64,000 bases of DNA from contig JABZKU010000002.1 in assembly GCA_015257125.1 (NCBI GenBank), forward strand, positions 62,001 to 126,000, in the 5' to 3' direction. Under the pieces are notes generated by a model. That model saw only the letters and a program-made list of their open reading frames with translations, had not been told where the DNA came from and searched no databases. Below are positions 20,892 to 29,557 of this stretch, in pieces (position 1 is the first letter of the stretch; each line of letters opens with the position of its first letter). The stretch is from Prevotellaceae bacterium (lineage in GTDB: Bacteria; Bacteroidota; Bacteroidia; Bacteroidales; Bacteroidaceae). The translations under genes were made by a program, and so were the position numbers.

Positions 20892-22727
20892 ATGACGCAC
20901 GAAGAACGCGAAGCTTTGGAAGCCTACCTCAAAGGGATTGTGCTCAACCTGCCCGAAAAGCCGGGCAGCTACCAATATTATGACGACGAGGGGACGATTA
21001 TCTACGTCGGGAAGGCCAAAAACTTGAAGCGCCGTGTCTCTTCTTATTTTAATAAGGAGCAGCAAAGTCGAAAAACGGCCATGCTCGTTTCGAAGATCCG
21101 CAACATCACCTACACCGTGGTGAATTCGGAGGAAGATGCGCTCTTGCTCGAAAACTCCCTTATCAAGCAATACAAACCGCGCTACAATGTTTTGCTCAAA
21201 GACGACAAGACTTATCCTTATATTGCCGTCTCGAACGAATATCTTCCCCGCATCTTCAAAACACGCCACCGCGAACGCCGAGGAGCCACCTACTATGGTC
21301 CCTACAGCCACCTCCCCACGATGTATGCCCTGCTGGATCTCTGCCAACGCCTCTACCATCCGCGACCTTGCCACCAACCGATGACGGAAGAAGGCGTGCG
21401 CTCGGGGAAATACGACCTATGTTTGAACTACCACATCCGCAAATGCGCGGGTCCTTGCGTTCTCGGCAAACAATCTCACGAAGACTACATGCGCAACATC
21501 GAGGCTTGTCGCGAAATTCTCAAAGGACATACGCGCGAGGTAGCACAAAAACTGCGCGAAGAGATGGGATCTTTGGCCGAACAACTCCGCTTCGAAGAAG
21601 CCGCCGCTCTCAAGAAGAAGTATGATTTGGTGGAGAATTTCCGCGCGAAATCCGAGGTCGTATCGAATGTGAGCTACGATATCGACGTTTTCTCCATTGA
21701 AAGCGACGAAAAAATCGCCTTCATCAACTTCCTGCACGTCGTGAATGGGGCGATCACACAGTCTTTCACCTTCGAGTTCAAGAAGAAGCTCGATGAAACC
21801 GACGATACGCTGCTCGCCCTCGGCATTGTCGAGATGCGCGAACGCTTCTCTTCGCAATCACCCGAGATTGTGCTGCCCTTCCCGGTCGAATTGCCGGAGG
21901 GATATGCCAAACAAGTGGTGCCGCAAATGGGCGGTAAGCGCACCCTCCTCGACCTTTCGCGACAGAACGTGAAGCAATACAAGTTCGACCGCCTGAAACA
22001 GGCCGAAAAACTCAATCCCGAGCAGAAACAAGTGCGCCTGATGAAAGAAATACAGACGCAGCTGGGACTTCCTACCCTACCGATGCGCATCGAACTCTTC
22101 GACAACTCCAACATCTCGGGCGAAGATGCCGTGGCCGCCTGCGTGGTCTTCGAGAAACTCAAGCCCGCGAAGAAACTCTACCGCAAATTCCATATTAAAA
22201 CCGTGGTGGGACCGGACGATTATGCCTCCATGCGCGAAGTTGTCGAGCGCCGCTACTCTCGACTGGCTGAAGAAGGAGAAGAACTCCCCGATTTGATCAT
22301 CGCCGACGGTGGAGTCGGGCAAATGGAAGCCATTCGCGAAATCGTCGAAGACCGTCTCGGTCTGCAAATCCCCATCGCCGGTTTGGCCAAAGACAATCGC
22401 CACCGCACCCGCGAGATGCTTTTTGGCAATCCCCCCGTCTCGGTGTCCATTGCGCTCGACAGTCAACTATTTAAGCTCCTCACGCGCATGCAAGACGAGG
22501 TGCACCGCTTCGCCATCACCTTCCATCGACAACAACGCTCCAAACGACAAGCCTCTTCTGCCCTTGATGCTATCGTGGGTGTGGGCGAAAAGACCAAGAA
22601 GCAGTTGATCGCTCACTTCGGCAGCGTCAAACGCGTCAAAGAAGCGCCCATCGAGGCACTACAAGGCCTGCTCGGCGCGAAGCGAGGAGAGAACATTTAT
22701 CGGCAATTGCACGAAGAAATCGAATAA
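20892..22727 (+). CDS. uvrC: Excinuclease ABC subunit C
   Basis: Dual-incision nuclease of nucleotide excision repair, acting with UvrA and UvrB. The 611-residue protein has an N-terminal GIY-YIG domain (KPGSYQYYDDEGTIIYVGKAKNLKRR), the Cys-rich linker (YDLCLNYHIRKCAGPC), a UVR domain around residues 200-240 (LRFEEAAALKKKYD), the RNase H-like UvrC domain with ELFDNSNISGEDAVAACVVFE and LIIADGGVGQMEAI, and a C-terminal helix-hairpin-helix (IVGVGEKTKKQLIAHFGSV). All parts look intact and length is normal. Confidence 0.97.
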   Translation: MTHEEREALEAYLKGIVLNLPEKPGSYQYYDDEGTIIYVGKAKNLKRRVSSYFNKEQQSRKTAMLVSKIRNITYTVVNSEEDALLLENSLIKQYKPRYNVLLKDDKTYPYIAVSNEYLPRIFKTRHRERRGATYYGPYSHLPTMYALLDLCQRLYHPRPCHQPMTEEGVRSGKYDLCLNYHIRKCAGPCVLGKQSHEDYMRNIEACREILKGHTREVAQKLREEMGSLAEQLRFEEAAALKKKYDLVENFRAKSEVVSNVSYDIDVFSIESDEKIAFINFLHVVNGAITQSFTFEFKKKLDETDDTLLALGIVEMRERFSSQSPEIVLPFPVELPEGYAKQVVPQMGGKRTLLDLSRQNVKQYKFDRLKQAEKLNPEQKQVRLMKEIQTQLGLPTLPMRIELFDNSNISGEDAVAACVVFEKLKPAKKLYRKFHIKTVVGPDDYASMREVVERRYSRLAEEGEELPDLIIADGGVGQMEAIREIVEDRLGLQIPIAGLAKDNRHRTREMLFGNPPVSVSIALDSQLFKLLTRMQDEVHRFAITFHRQQRSKRQASSALDAIVGVGEKTKKQLIAHFGSVKRVKEAPIEALQGLLGAKRGENIYRQLHEEIE

Positions 22728-22733
22728 AAACAG

Positions 22734-22741
22734 TAACTTTG
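22734..22741 (+). promoter_or_regulatory. -7 element directly before dtd
   Basis: TAACTTTG matches TAnnTTTG and ends 5 bp before the dtd ATG at 22747, again implying a leaderless or nearly leaderless transcript. A TTG at 22707-22709 is 24 bp upstream, slightly far for a -33 box. Confidence 0.6.
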
Positions 22742-22746
22742 CATAT

Positions 22747-23199
22747 ATGAGAGTCGTTCTTCAACGCGTAACTCACGCATCGGTCGGAATAGACGGTGCA
22801 CTCCACAGTCAAATCGGAACAGGTTTGCTCGTTCTCTTAGGCATCGAGCCCATCGACACGCAGGAAGATGCCGATTGGCTCGTCAAAAAAATAGCGGCAC
22901 TCCGCATCTTCGACGATGAAAACGGCGTGATGAACCGCAATGTGGTCGACGTCGACGGACAAGTCCTCGTGGTCAGCCAATTTACCCTGATGGCCTCTTA
23001 TAAAAAAGGCAATCGTCCGAGCTATATTCGCGCCGCCCGCCCGGAAGTCGCTGTGCCGCTCTACGAATATTTCGTAGAACAAATGAACAAGACCACCGGT
23101 AAGCCCGTTGAAACGGGCGTTTTCGGCGCCGACATGCAAGTTTCTCTACTCAACAACGGCCCTGTGACCATCACAATGGACACACACAATAAAGAATAA
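22747..23199 (+). CDS. dtd: D-aminoacyl-tRNA deacylase
   Basis: Removes D-amino acids (and glycine mischarged on tRNA-Ala) from tRNA. The 150-residue protein matches the family from end to end: MRVVLQRVTHASVGIDG, LVLLGIEPIDTQEDADWLVKKI, LRIFDDENGVMN, the active-site segment VVSQFTLMASYKKGNRPSY, and the C-terminal TGVFGADMQVSLLNNGPVTI containing the conserved NGPVT motif. It lies 19 bp after uvrC and has its own -7 element overlapping the intergenic gap. Confidence 0.96.
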   Translation: MRVVLQRVTHASVGIDGALHSQIGTGLLVLLGIEPIDTQEDADWLVKKIAALRIFDDENGVMNRNVVDVDGQVLVVSQFTLMASYKKGNRPSYIRAARPEVAVPLYEYFVEQMNKTTGKPVETGVFGADMQVSLLNNGPVTITMDTHNKE

Positions 23200-23282
23200 G
23201 CGTTGTTGCGGCCTTACCCCACCATGAAATCTCATTTCTAACCCAGCCGCTGCACAGCAGTGACACATAATCAAGAATAGAT

Positions 23283-24230
23283 ATGTCTGAACATCACCAT
23301 TGTGACTGTGAACACGGCCACGACCACGAAGCAAACATTTACGAACAGGCTTTTGCCAAGTACGACCTCAACCTCAACGACGAAAAAGTAGCGCAAGACG
23401 TGCACGAACTCGTTGCCAATCATCGCGAGCAATACAATACGCCCGAAGTACTCCGCACCTTGCTCTCGACCATTGAGCTGACTACGCTCACCGTGACCGA
23501 CTCGCACGAAAATGTCCTGCGCTTTACCGAAAGCGTAAACCGCTGGAGCGATCAACATCCCGACCTTCCGCCTTTGGCCACCATCTGTGTTTATCCTAAC
23601 TTCGCAGCCACCGTGAGCCAAAACCTGCAGGCCGACGGCGTACGTGTGGCTTGTGTGAGCGGCGGTTTCCCCGCTTCTCAGACCTTCATCGAGGTGAAGA
23701 CGACCGAAACAGCGCTCGCCCTCAAAGATGGCGCCGATGAAATCGATATGGTGCTCTCTGTTGGTGCTTTCCAAAGCGGAGATTACGAAACCTGCGCCGA
23801 TGAAATCGAAGAACTGAAGGCAGTTTGCGGCGAACACCCCTTGAAGGTGATCCTCGAAACGGGCGAATTGAAAGCCGCTTCGGAGATCAAAAAGGCCTCT
23901 ATCATCGCGATGTATTCCGGAGCGGACTACATCAAGACCTCGACTGGTAAGGTTGCTGTCGCTGCCACGCCGGAAGCCGCGCTGGTGATGTGCACTGCCA
24001 TTCGCGAATACCGCGAACTCACCGGCCGCACCGTGGGCTTTAAGGCCGCAGGTGGCATTAAAACCGTCGATGAAGCCGTAGATTTCTACACCATTGTGGC
24101 CGAAACGCTCGGCGAAGACTACATCAAGCAAGGACACTTCCGCATTGGCACCAGCCGCCTCGCCAATCTCCTCGCTTCTGCCATTGTAGGCGAAGACATC
24201 GCCCCCTTCAACAACAAAGGCAACTACTAA
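23283..24230 (+). CDS. deoC: Deoxyribose-phosphate aldolase with His-rich N-terminus
   Basis: Cleaves 2-deoxyribose 5-phosphate to glyceraldehyde 3-phosphate and acetaldehyde in deoxynucleoside catabolism. The 315-residue TIM-barrel protein has TICVYPNF, the DGADEIDMVL segment, the Schiff-base lysine Lys218 in DYIKTSTGK and the second barrel lysine in TVGFKAAGGIKT. It is of the long DeoC type. The first 16 residues (MSEHHHCDCEHGHDHE) are strikingly rich in His, Cys and acidic residues, resembling a metal-binding tag. An efficient terminator follows. Confidence 0.95.
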   Translation: MSEHHHCDCEHGHDHEANIYEQAFAKYDLNLNDEKVAQDVHELVANHREQYNTPEVLRTLLSTIELTTLTVTDSHENVLRFTESVNRWSDQHPDLPPLATICVYPNFAATVSQNLQADGVRVACVSGGFPASQTFIEVKTTETALALKDGADEIDMVLSVGAFQSGDYETCADEIEELKAVCGEHPLKVILETGELKAASEIKKASIIAMYSGADYIKTSTGKVAVAATPEAALVMCTAIREYRELTGRTVGFKAAGGIKTVDEAVDFYTIVAETLGEDYIKQGHFRIGTSRLANLLASAIVGEDIAPFNNKGNY

Positions 24231-24274
24231 TTCCCCTACTCTCCTCGGAAATACCGAGTAAGCAGCCGAAGGAA

Positions 24275-24318
24275 AATCGCCTCTCGACAAACTTTTGTCG
24301 AGAGGCGATTCTTTTTTA
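24275..24318 (+). terminator. Intrinsic terminator after deoC
   Basis: A 17-bp perfect stem, AATCGCCTCTCGACAAA (24275-24291) with TTTGTCGAGAGGCGATT (24294-24310), two-base loop, followed by CTTTTTTA. It also separates deoC from the convergent prenyltransferase gene. Confidence 0.92.
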
Positions 24319-24489
24319 TCCACGATGGCGCGAAATGAAAAATCGCTTCGATGGAACCGGGAAAAAGCATCTGCAGCAACGCCGAAAAAGTGGATCCACC
24401 GATGGGATTTCTGCCGCACGAAAGCGAAAACCGCTTGAGAAATCAGCACCGTACCTACCATTTTTCGGCACAAAAAAAGAGCGAAACAC

Positions 24490-25464
24490 TCAAACGTTTC
24501 GCCCTATCACAAAGTCTACATAGGTTTTCAGTGCTTCACGCACTTCGGGATTTGAAAAGCCGTCAAGCAATTCCAAAGCCTTGCGACGATAATCTTCCAT
24601 CACCGTCTCGGCGTAAGCAATACCGCCGCAGCGTTTCGCAAAATCAAGGAGGTAAGCACGATCTTCCGGCGTCGATTCCAGGGCTTTCACGCGCTGAGCG
24701 CAGGCCAAAGCCTCGGGATTGCCCTCTTTCTTAAGGGCATAAATGAGTGGAAGCGTGAGTTTTCCTTCGGCCAAGTCATTTCCGCGCGGTTTTCCGATCG
24801 CTTCGTCGTCGTAATAGTCGAAGATGTCATCGCGAATCTGGAAACTCAGGCCGATCCAACTACCTAATTGGCGCGCACGACGGAGGAAATCCTCGTCAGC
24901 ATGCATTGAAAGCGCCGCGAGTTGACCGCAGGCCTCGAAAAGTGCACCGGTTTTACGATGAATGATGCTGAAATACGTTTCTTCAGAGAAACTTTCTTGT
25001 TCAACGTGCGAGAGTTGCAAAATTTCTCCCTCGGCCAACGTGCCGCCCAAGCCGGCTACTGCATCGACAATGCCGATGTGTCCGGTCAAAGCCGACTGTC
25101 TCAGCGTTTGTGCCAACATATAATCGCCGAGCAAAACCGCCACTTTATTGTCGTAAACCTTCCGAACGCTGGCCTTTCCGCGACGTTCCTCGCTCTCGTC
25201 CACCACATCATCGTGAATCAAGGAGGAAGTGTGGAGCAACTCGAGCGCCACGGCTGCACGCAAGGTCGGTTCCCCGATTTCCCCCAGTTCTTTCGCCAAA
25301 AGCAGCACCAAGATGGGGCGCATCATCTTCCCTTTTCGACCACGCACATAGTCCAACACCCGGCGCATGAAGTCTTCTTCGTGCGTCAGGACACTGTCAA
25401 AAAGTTGAGCATAGCGCGACAATTCTTCGACAATCGGCTGTTTGATACGGTCAAGTTCAGTCAT
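24490..25464 (-). CDS. Polyprenyl (trans-isoprenyl) diphosphate synthase
   Basis: Makes a long-chain all-trans prenyl diphosphate, probably for menaquinone side chains. The 324-residue protein has the first Asp-rich motif in SSLIHDDVVDESEERRG, the Lys/Arg contacts GKMMRP, FSIIHRKTGALFEA, and the second Asp-rich motif FQIRDDIFDYYDD followed by GKPRGNDLAEGKLTLPLIY. ATG at 25464 (MTELDRIKQP) is the likely start; an in-frame ATG four codons earlier (25476) is possible. Product chain length cannot be read from sequence with certainty. Transcribed divergently from polA. Confidence 0.94.
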   Translation of the reverse strand: MTELDRIKQPIVEELSRYAQLFDSVLTHEEDFMRRVLDYVRGRKGKMMRPILVLLLAKELGEIGEPTLRAAVALELLHTSSLIHDDVVDESEERRGKASVRKVYDNKVAVLLGDYMLAQTLRQSALTGHIGIVDAVAGLGGTLAEGEILQLSHVEQESFSEETYFSIIHRKTGALFEACGQLAALSMHADEDFLRRARQLGSWIGLSFQIRDDIFDYYDDEAIGKPRGNDLAEGKLTLPLIYALKKEGNPEALACAQRVKALESTPEDRAYLLDFAKRCGGIAYAETVMEDYRRKALELLDGFSNPEVREALKTYVDFVIGRNV

Positions 25465-25559
25465 AAGCTTAAGCAAAGGCCAACTTCAAAAGCAAGCATG
25501 CGCTCGCTCACCGCAGGTTGCGCAGTTGGGGGAAACGGACACGTCCGGCATTTACGCGA

Positions 25560-25567
25560 CAAAAGTA
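25560..25567 (-). promoter_or_regulatory. Candidate -7 element for the prenyl synthase gene
   Basis: CAAAAGTA on the plus strand reads TACTTTTG on the minus strand (TAnnTTTG), about 95 bp before the start at 25464. It is back-to-back with a plus-strand element 33 bp away. Confidence 0.5.
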
Positions 25568-25600
25568 CGAAAAAACAAGCAAAGTGCCGATTATAATGCG

Positions 25601-25608
25601 TACTTTTG
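25601..25608 (+). promoter_or_regulatory. Candidate -7 element for polA
   Basis: TACTTTTG matches TAnnTTTG and ends 20 bp before the polA ATG at 25629. No obvious -33 TTG. Confidence 0.55.
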
Positions 25609-25628
25609 AAGTTCAAAATCTCAGAAAC

Positions 25629-28415
25629 ATGCAGAAATTGATGCTCCTCGATGCGTATGCACTCATCTTCCGTGCTTATTACGGTTTGATTCGCTCTCCC
25701 CGCATCAACTCAAAAGGCGAAAACACCTCCGCGGTCTTTGGTTTCGTCAATACTTTGGAGGAACTCCTCCGCACCGAACAGCCCGATTTTCTTGCAGTGG
25801 CCTTTGATCCGCCGGGAGGTACCTTCCGCCACGAAGCCTTTGCCGACTATAAAGCCCAACGTGAGGAAACTCCTGCCGGAATCAAGTGGGCAGTGCCCGT
25901 GATCAAGGACATTCTCGAAGCTTATGGCATCGTCGCGTGCGAAGTCAAGGGTTTCGAGGCCGACGACGTGATCGGCACGCTCGCCCTTCAGGGGCAAGCG
26001 GCCGGACTCGACGTGCTGATGGTCACCCCCGACAAAGACTACGCCCAACTCGTGCGCCCCGGCATCACGATGTGCCGCCCCTCGTCCGGTAAAAGCGGAT
26101 TGGAGAAACTGGATGTCGAAGCCGTCTGCGAAAAATACGGACTCGCCCACCCTACTCAAGTCATCGATATGCTCGCCCTCATGGGTGATGCCGCCGACAA
26201 CATCCCGGGTTGTCCCGGTGTCGGACCGAAAACGGCCGTCAAACTCTTGGCCGAATTTGAGAATGTCGAACAACTCATCGAGAACGTCGATCAACTCAAA
26301 GGCTCGTTGCGACAAAAAGTGAGCGACCACGTGGAAGACATTCACAACTCCAAATTTCTCGCCACCATCGTCACCAACGTACCGATCGAATTGGACCTCG
26401 ATGCGATGAAGCGCCGCGAGCCGAACAAAGAAAAGCTCAAGAACATCTTCGAAGCCTGCGAGTTCCGCACCTTCATCCAGCGTTTTCTCGGCGAAAGCCC
26501 CAATGCGAAGACGAATGCCGTCGAAGAGCCCGATTTGTTCGCTCCACAAGGCGCCGAGAATGGCGCAGCATCGGGCAACTTATCAACAATTTATACACAA
26601 AGCCTACACAAGACGCTTCAAGACACAGAACACAGCTATGTTCTCATTGATAATCTGAAAGATGCGTCATCTCTTTGCGGAAATTTATTGACATTCCCCG
26701 TCGTTGCATTTGACACCGAAACGACCGGAATTGACGCAATGAGCGCCGAAATGGTGGGGATGAGCTTCGCCATTGAGGGCGGACGCGCGTGGTACGTCGC
26801 CGTTCCTGAAAATCAAGCGGAAGCTCAAGAATTTGTCGATGCCTTCCGCCCCTTCTTTGAGAACGAAGGGCAAATCAAGGTCGGGCAGAATCTGAAATAC
26901 GACCTCACCATCCTCTCCCACTACGGCGTCGAGGTGAAAGGCGAGCTCTTCGACACCATGCTGGCGCACTATGTTGTGGAACCCGAGCAGCGCCACAACA
27001 TGGATCACCTCGCCGAGACCTATCTCCACTACCGCACCATCCACATTGAGGAACTCATCGGCACCGGTCGCCAACAAAAAAATATGCGCGACCTCGCTCC
27101 GAGCGAAATCTGCGACTACGCCTGCGAAGATGCCGATGTCACCTTGCGCCTCTACCCTATCCTGCGCGAAAAGATGGCCGAGTGCGACGTGACCGACGTG
27201 TTTTCAAAAATCGAAATGCCCCTCTTGCCCGTTCTCGCTCGCATAGAACAAAACGGCGTGCGCCTCGACACCGAAGCCCTCCAACAAACCGGCGACGACT
27301 TCCGCGCGAGACTGCAAACCCTCGAAGAAGAAGTGTACGCACTCGCGGGACATGAATTTACCATCACCTCACCGAAGCAAGTGGGCACCGTACTTTTTGA
27401 GGAATTGAAGATTTCGGAAAAAGCGCGAAAGACGAAAACCGGACAATACTCCACCTCCGAAGAAGTACTCGAGACGCTGCGCGACAAGCACCCCATCGTG
27501 GAGAAGATTTTGGCACACCGCGCGCTCAAGAAACTCCTCTCCACCTACGTCGAAGCCCTCCCGAAGCTCATCAACGCGCGCACCGGTCGCATCCACACTT
27601 CCTTCAATCAGGCAGTTACGGCCACCGGTCGCCTCTCGTCGTCGAACCCCAACTTGCAAAATATCCCCGTTCGCGGAGAAGACGGCCGCGAGATTCGCAA
27701 AGCCTTCGTGCCCGACGAGGATTGCACCTTCTTCAGCGCCGACTATTCGCAGATCGAGTTGCGCATCATGGCTCACCTCAGCGGCGACGAGCACATGATC
27801 GCCGACTTCAACGCCGGCCACGACATCCACGCCGCCACCGCCGCGCGCATCTTCCACAAGTCCATCGAAGAGGTGACGCGCGATGAGCGCCGCAAGGCCA
27901 AAACCGCCAACTTCGGCATCATCTACGGCATCTCCGCCTTCGGCCTTTCGGAGCGACTCGGCATTCCGCGCGGCGAAGCCAAGGAACTGATCGACAGCTA
28001 CTTCGACACCTACCCCAAAGTCAAGGAATACATGTCCGCCTGCATCGAGCGCGCACAAGAACGCGGCTACATTCTCACCGAGTTCAAGCGCCGCCGATAC
28101 CTTGCGGACATCAATTCGCGCAATGCCACGGTGCGCGGTTATGCCGAGCGCAACGCCGTGAACGCCCCCATCCAAGGCACCGCCGCCGACATCATCAAGG
28201 TAGCGATGGTGGCCATCGATCGCCTACTGCGCGAGGAAAAACTGGAGGCAAAAATGATTTTGCAGGTGCACGACGAACTCAATTTCTCCGTTCCTCACCG
28301 CGAACTCGACACCGTCCGCCGCCTTGTGGTCGAAGAGATGGAACGTGCCTACAGCATGCGCGTGCCTTTGCTCGCCGAGTGCGGAAGCGGCACCAACTGG
28401 CTCGAAGCGCATTGA
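25629..28415 (+). CDS. polA: DNA polymerase I
   Basis: A 928-residue, full-length PolA acting in Okazaki-fragment maturation and repair. N-terminal 5'-3' exonuclease/FEN domain (about 1-290; MLLDAYALIFRAYY, VTPDKDYAQLV, MLALMGDAADNIPG). The 3'-5' proofreading domain is active-looking, with Asp362 and Glu364 in FDTETTGID and a later CDYACEDADVT. The polymerase domain (about 550-928) shows FFSADYSQIELRIMAHLSGD, the O-helix RRKAKTANFGIIYG and motif C VHDELNF. The linker around residues 315-350 is noticeably AT-rich at DNA level. The start at 25629 follows the -7 element; the open frame upstream is not coding. Confidence 0.97.
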   Translation: MQKLMLLDAYALIFRAYYGLIRSPRINSKGENTSAVFGFVNTLEELLRTEQPDFLAVAFDPPGGTFRHEAFADYKAQREETPAGIKWAVPVIKDILEAYGIVACEVKGFEADDVIGTLALQGQAAGLDVLMVTPDKDYAQLVRPGITMCRPSSGKSGLEKLDVEAVCEKYGLAHPTQVIDMLALMGDAADNIPGCPGVGPKTAVKLLAEFENVEQLIENVDQLKGSLRQKVSDHVEDIHNSKFLATIVTNVPIELDLDAMKRREPNKEKLKNIFEACEFRTFIQRFLGESPNAKTNAVEEPDLFAPQGAENGAASGNLSTIYTQSLHKTLQDTEHSYVLIDNLKDASSLCGNLLTFPVVAFDTETTGIDAMSAEMVGMSFAIEGGRAWYVAVPENQAEAQEFVDAFRPFFENEGQIKVGQNLKYDLTILSHYGVEVKGELFDTMLAHYVVEPEQRHNMDHLAETYLHYRTIHIEELIGTGRQQKNMRDLAPSEICDYACEDADVTLRLYPILREKMAECDVTDVFSKIEMPLLPVLARIEQNGVRLDTEALQQTGDDFRARLQTLEEEVYALAGHEFTITSPKQVGTVLFEELKISEKARKTKTGQYSTSEEVLETLRDKHPIVEKILAHRALKKLLSTYVEALPKLINARTGRIHTSFNQAVTATGRLSSSNPNLQNIPVRGEDGREIRKAFVPDEDCTFFSADYSQIELRIMAHLSGDEHMIADFNAGHDIHAATAARIFHKSIEEVTRDERRKAKTANFGIIYGISAFGLSERLGIPRGEAKELIDSYFDTYPKVKEYMSACIERAQERGYILTEFKRRRYLADINSRNATVRGYAERNAVNAPIQGTAADIIKVAMVAIDRLLREEKLEAKMILQVHDELNFSVPHRELDTVRRLVVEEMERAYSMRVPLLAECGSGTNWLEAH

Positions 28416-28508
28416 GCCGAACACCCTGATGCACAAAACCTTGCCACGCATTTTCAACAAAAATAGCAACTTCGTTGTGCATTCTCCCCCACTCCACTCC
28501 AAGCCCCC

Positions 28509-28544
28509 CGAAAAAGCCACCCACTGCGGTGGCTTTTTCGTGTT
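28509..28544 (+). terminator. Intrinsic terminator after polA
   Basis: CGAAAAAGCCACC (28509-28521) pairs with GGTGGCTTTTTCG (28528-28540) around a six-base loop; the T-rich 3' arm serves as the T tract. Confidence 0.88.
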
Positions 28545-28582
28545 TTTGGCAATTCTTCGCCCTTTCGGGTACCATAAATTTG

Positions 28583-28590
28583 TATCTTTG
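28583..28590 (+). promoter_or_regulatory. -7 element for the DoxX-family gene
   Basis: TATCTTTG matches TAnnTTTG, about 150 bp before the ATG at 28749. The leader in between holds no gene I can support. Confidence 0.6.
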
Positions 28591-28748
28591 TCGACAGGAA
28601 GTAGCGCATCCCGTCCCTCTCTTTTGCTCTTCACCACCGGTTCGGAGCGAAGTCTGTCGCTATTGGTTTGCACACGCCGGCATTGTGCAATATTTCGGTT
28701 ATCTACTCACCATTTCCTCCATTTTCCACACACAAAAACGATCTACAC

Positions 28749-29153
28749 ATGACTTGCAAAACGAACATCGGCCTCCTCATTCTCCGCCTCAGCACAGGCG
28801 GCCTTATGCTTTTCCACGGCGTGGCCAAACTCCAAGGCGGTCTCGGCTTCCTTCAAGGCATGCTTGCCGCCAAAGGCCTTCCTGCCTTCCTTGCCTATGG
28901 CGCCTTAATCGGCGAAATCCTCGCTCCACTCGCCATTATCTTCGGTCTTTTCACCCGCGGCGCCGCTGCCGTGGTGGCCTTCAATATGCTGGTGGCCATC
29001 GCCATGGTGCACCTCGGCGACCTCTGTGCCGTCAACCCCCAAACCGGCGGTTGGGCGGTGGAACTCCCCATGCTCTATCTCCTCTCCTCCCTCGCCCTTG
29101 TCTTCACCGGCGGCGGACGTTTCGCCGTGTCCAACAAGACGTGGTTGGACTAA
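28749..29153 (+). CDS. DoxX family membrane protein
   Basis: A 134-residue protein with four hydrophobic segments in the DoxX pattern: LLILRLSTGGLMLFHGVAKL in helix 1, then YGALIGEILAPLAIIFG, RGAAAVVAFNMLVAIAMVH, and WAVELPMLYLLSSLALVFTG. DoxX-like proteins are small inner-membrane proteins of largely unresolved function, sometimes linked to quinone or redox metabolism; nothing here narrows that. The start at 28749 is chosen because the preceding 27 in-frame codons look untranslated. A hairpin terminator follows. Confidence 0.88.
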   Translation: MTCKTNIGLLILRLSTGGLMLFHGVAKLQGGLGFLQGMLAAKGLPAFLAYGALIGEILAPLAIIFGLFTRGAAAVVAFNMLVAIAMVHLGDLCAVNPQTGGWAVELPMLYLLSSLALVFTGGGRFAVSNKTWLD

Positions 29154-29183
29154 CCGGACTCGCCATTATTGCCTATAGACCCA

Positions 29184-29215
29184 ACGGCACAAGCTTCGCG
29201 CTTGTGCCGTATTTC
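29184..29215 (+). terminator. Intrinsic terminator after the DoxX-family gene
   Basis: ACGGCACAAGC (29184-29194) pairs with GCTTGTGCCGT (29200-29210), loop of five bases, followed by ATTTCTTT. Stem perfect; T tract modest. Confidence 0.7.
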
Positions 29216-29268
29216 TTTGCGCGCATAAATAGTTCCAACGTTGGTAAGCGAGTAATTGATTTTATTAC

Positions 29269-29276
29269 TACATTTG
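29269..29276 (+). promoter_or_regulatory. Candidate -7 element for the lipoprotein gene at 29558
   Basis: TACATTTG matches TAnnTTTG. The implied leader is about 280 bases and includes a purine-only tract around 29441-29493 (A/G-rich, GAAGAAGAAAGAAAG type). No gene is seen in the leader. Confidence 0.5.
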
Positions 29277-29557
29277 CAACAAATTATCAACCGGCGGTAT
29301 AATAAAAAGAATACGCCAAGAGGCAACAGATAAGTCGGAGAGGCAACCTATCGCTCGACAGAACACTGACTTGCACACGGCAATTAGCGATGGGGAGCAT
29401 TCCACCACGAATATTTGCTCGCCGGCTTTTCAATAAACCTAACCAAAAAAGAAGGAATAAAAAGGAAGAAGAAGAAAGAAAGAAAAGGAAACGAGTTATC
29501 CAAATTCAAAAGCATCTATTCATTCTGTATCACCATCATGCTCAACCCCCACAAATA

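Noticed and set aside
24315..24323. TTATCCACG, one mismatch from a DnaA box
   Set aside because: A single isolated 9-mer overlapping the T tract of the deoC terminator is not evidence for an origin.
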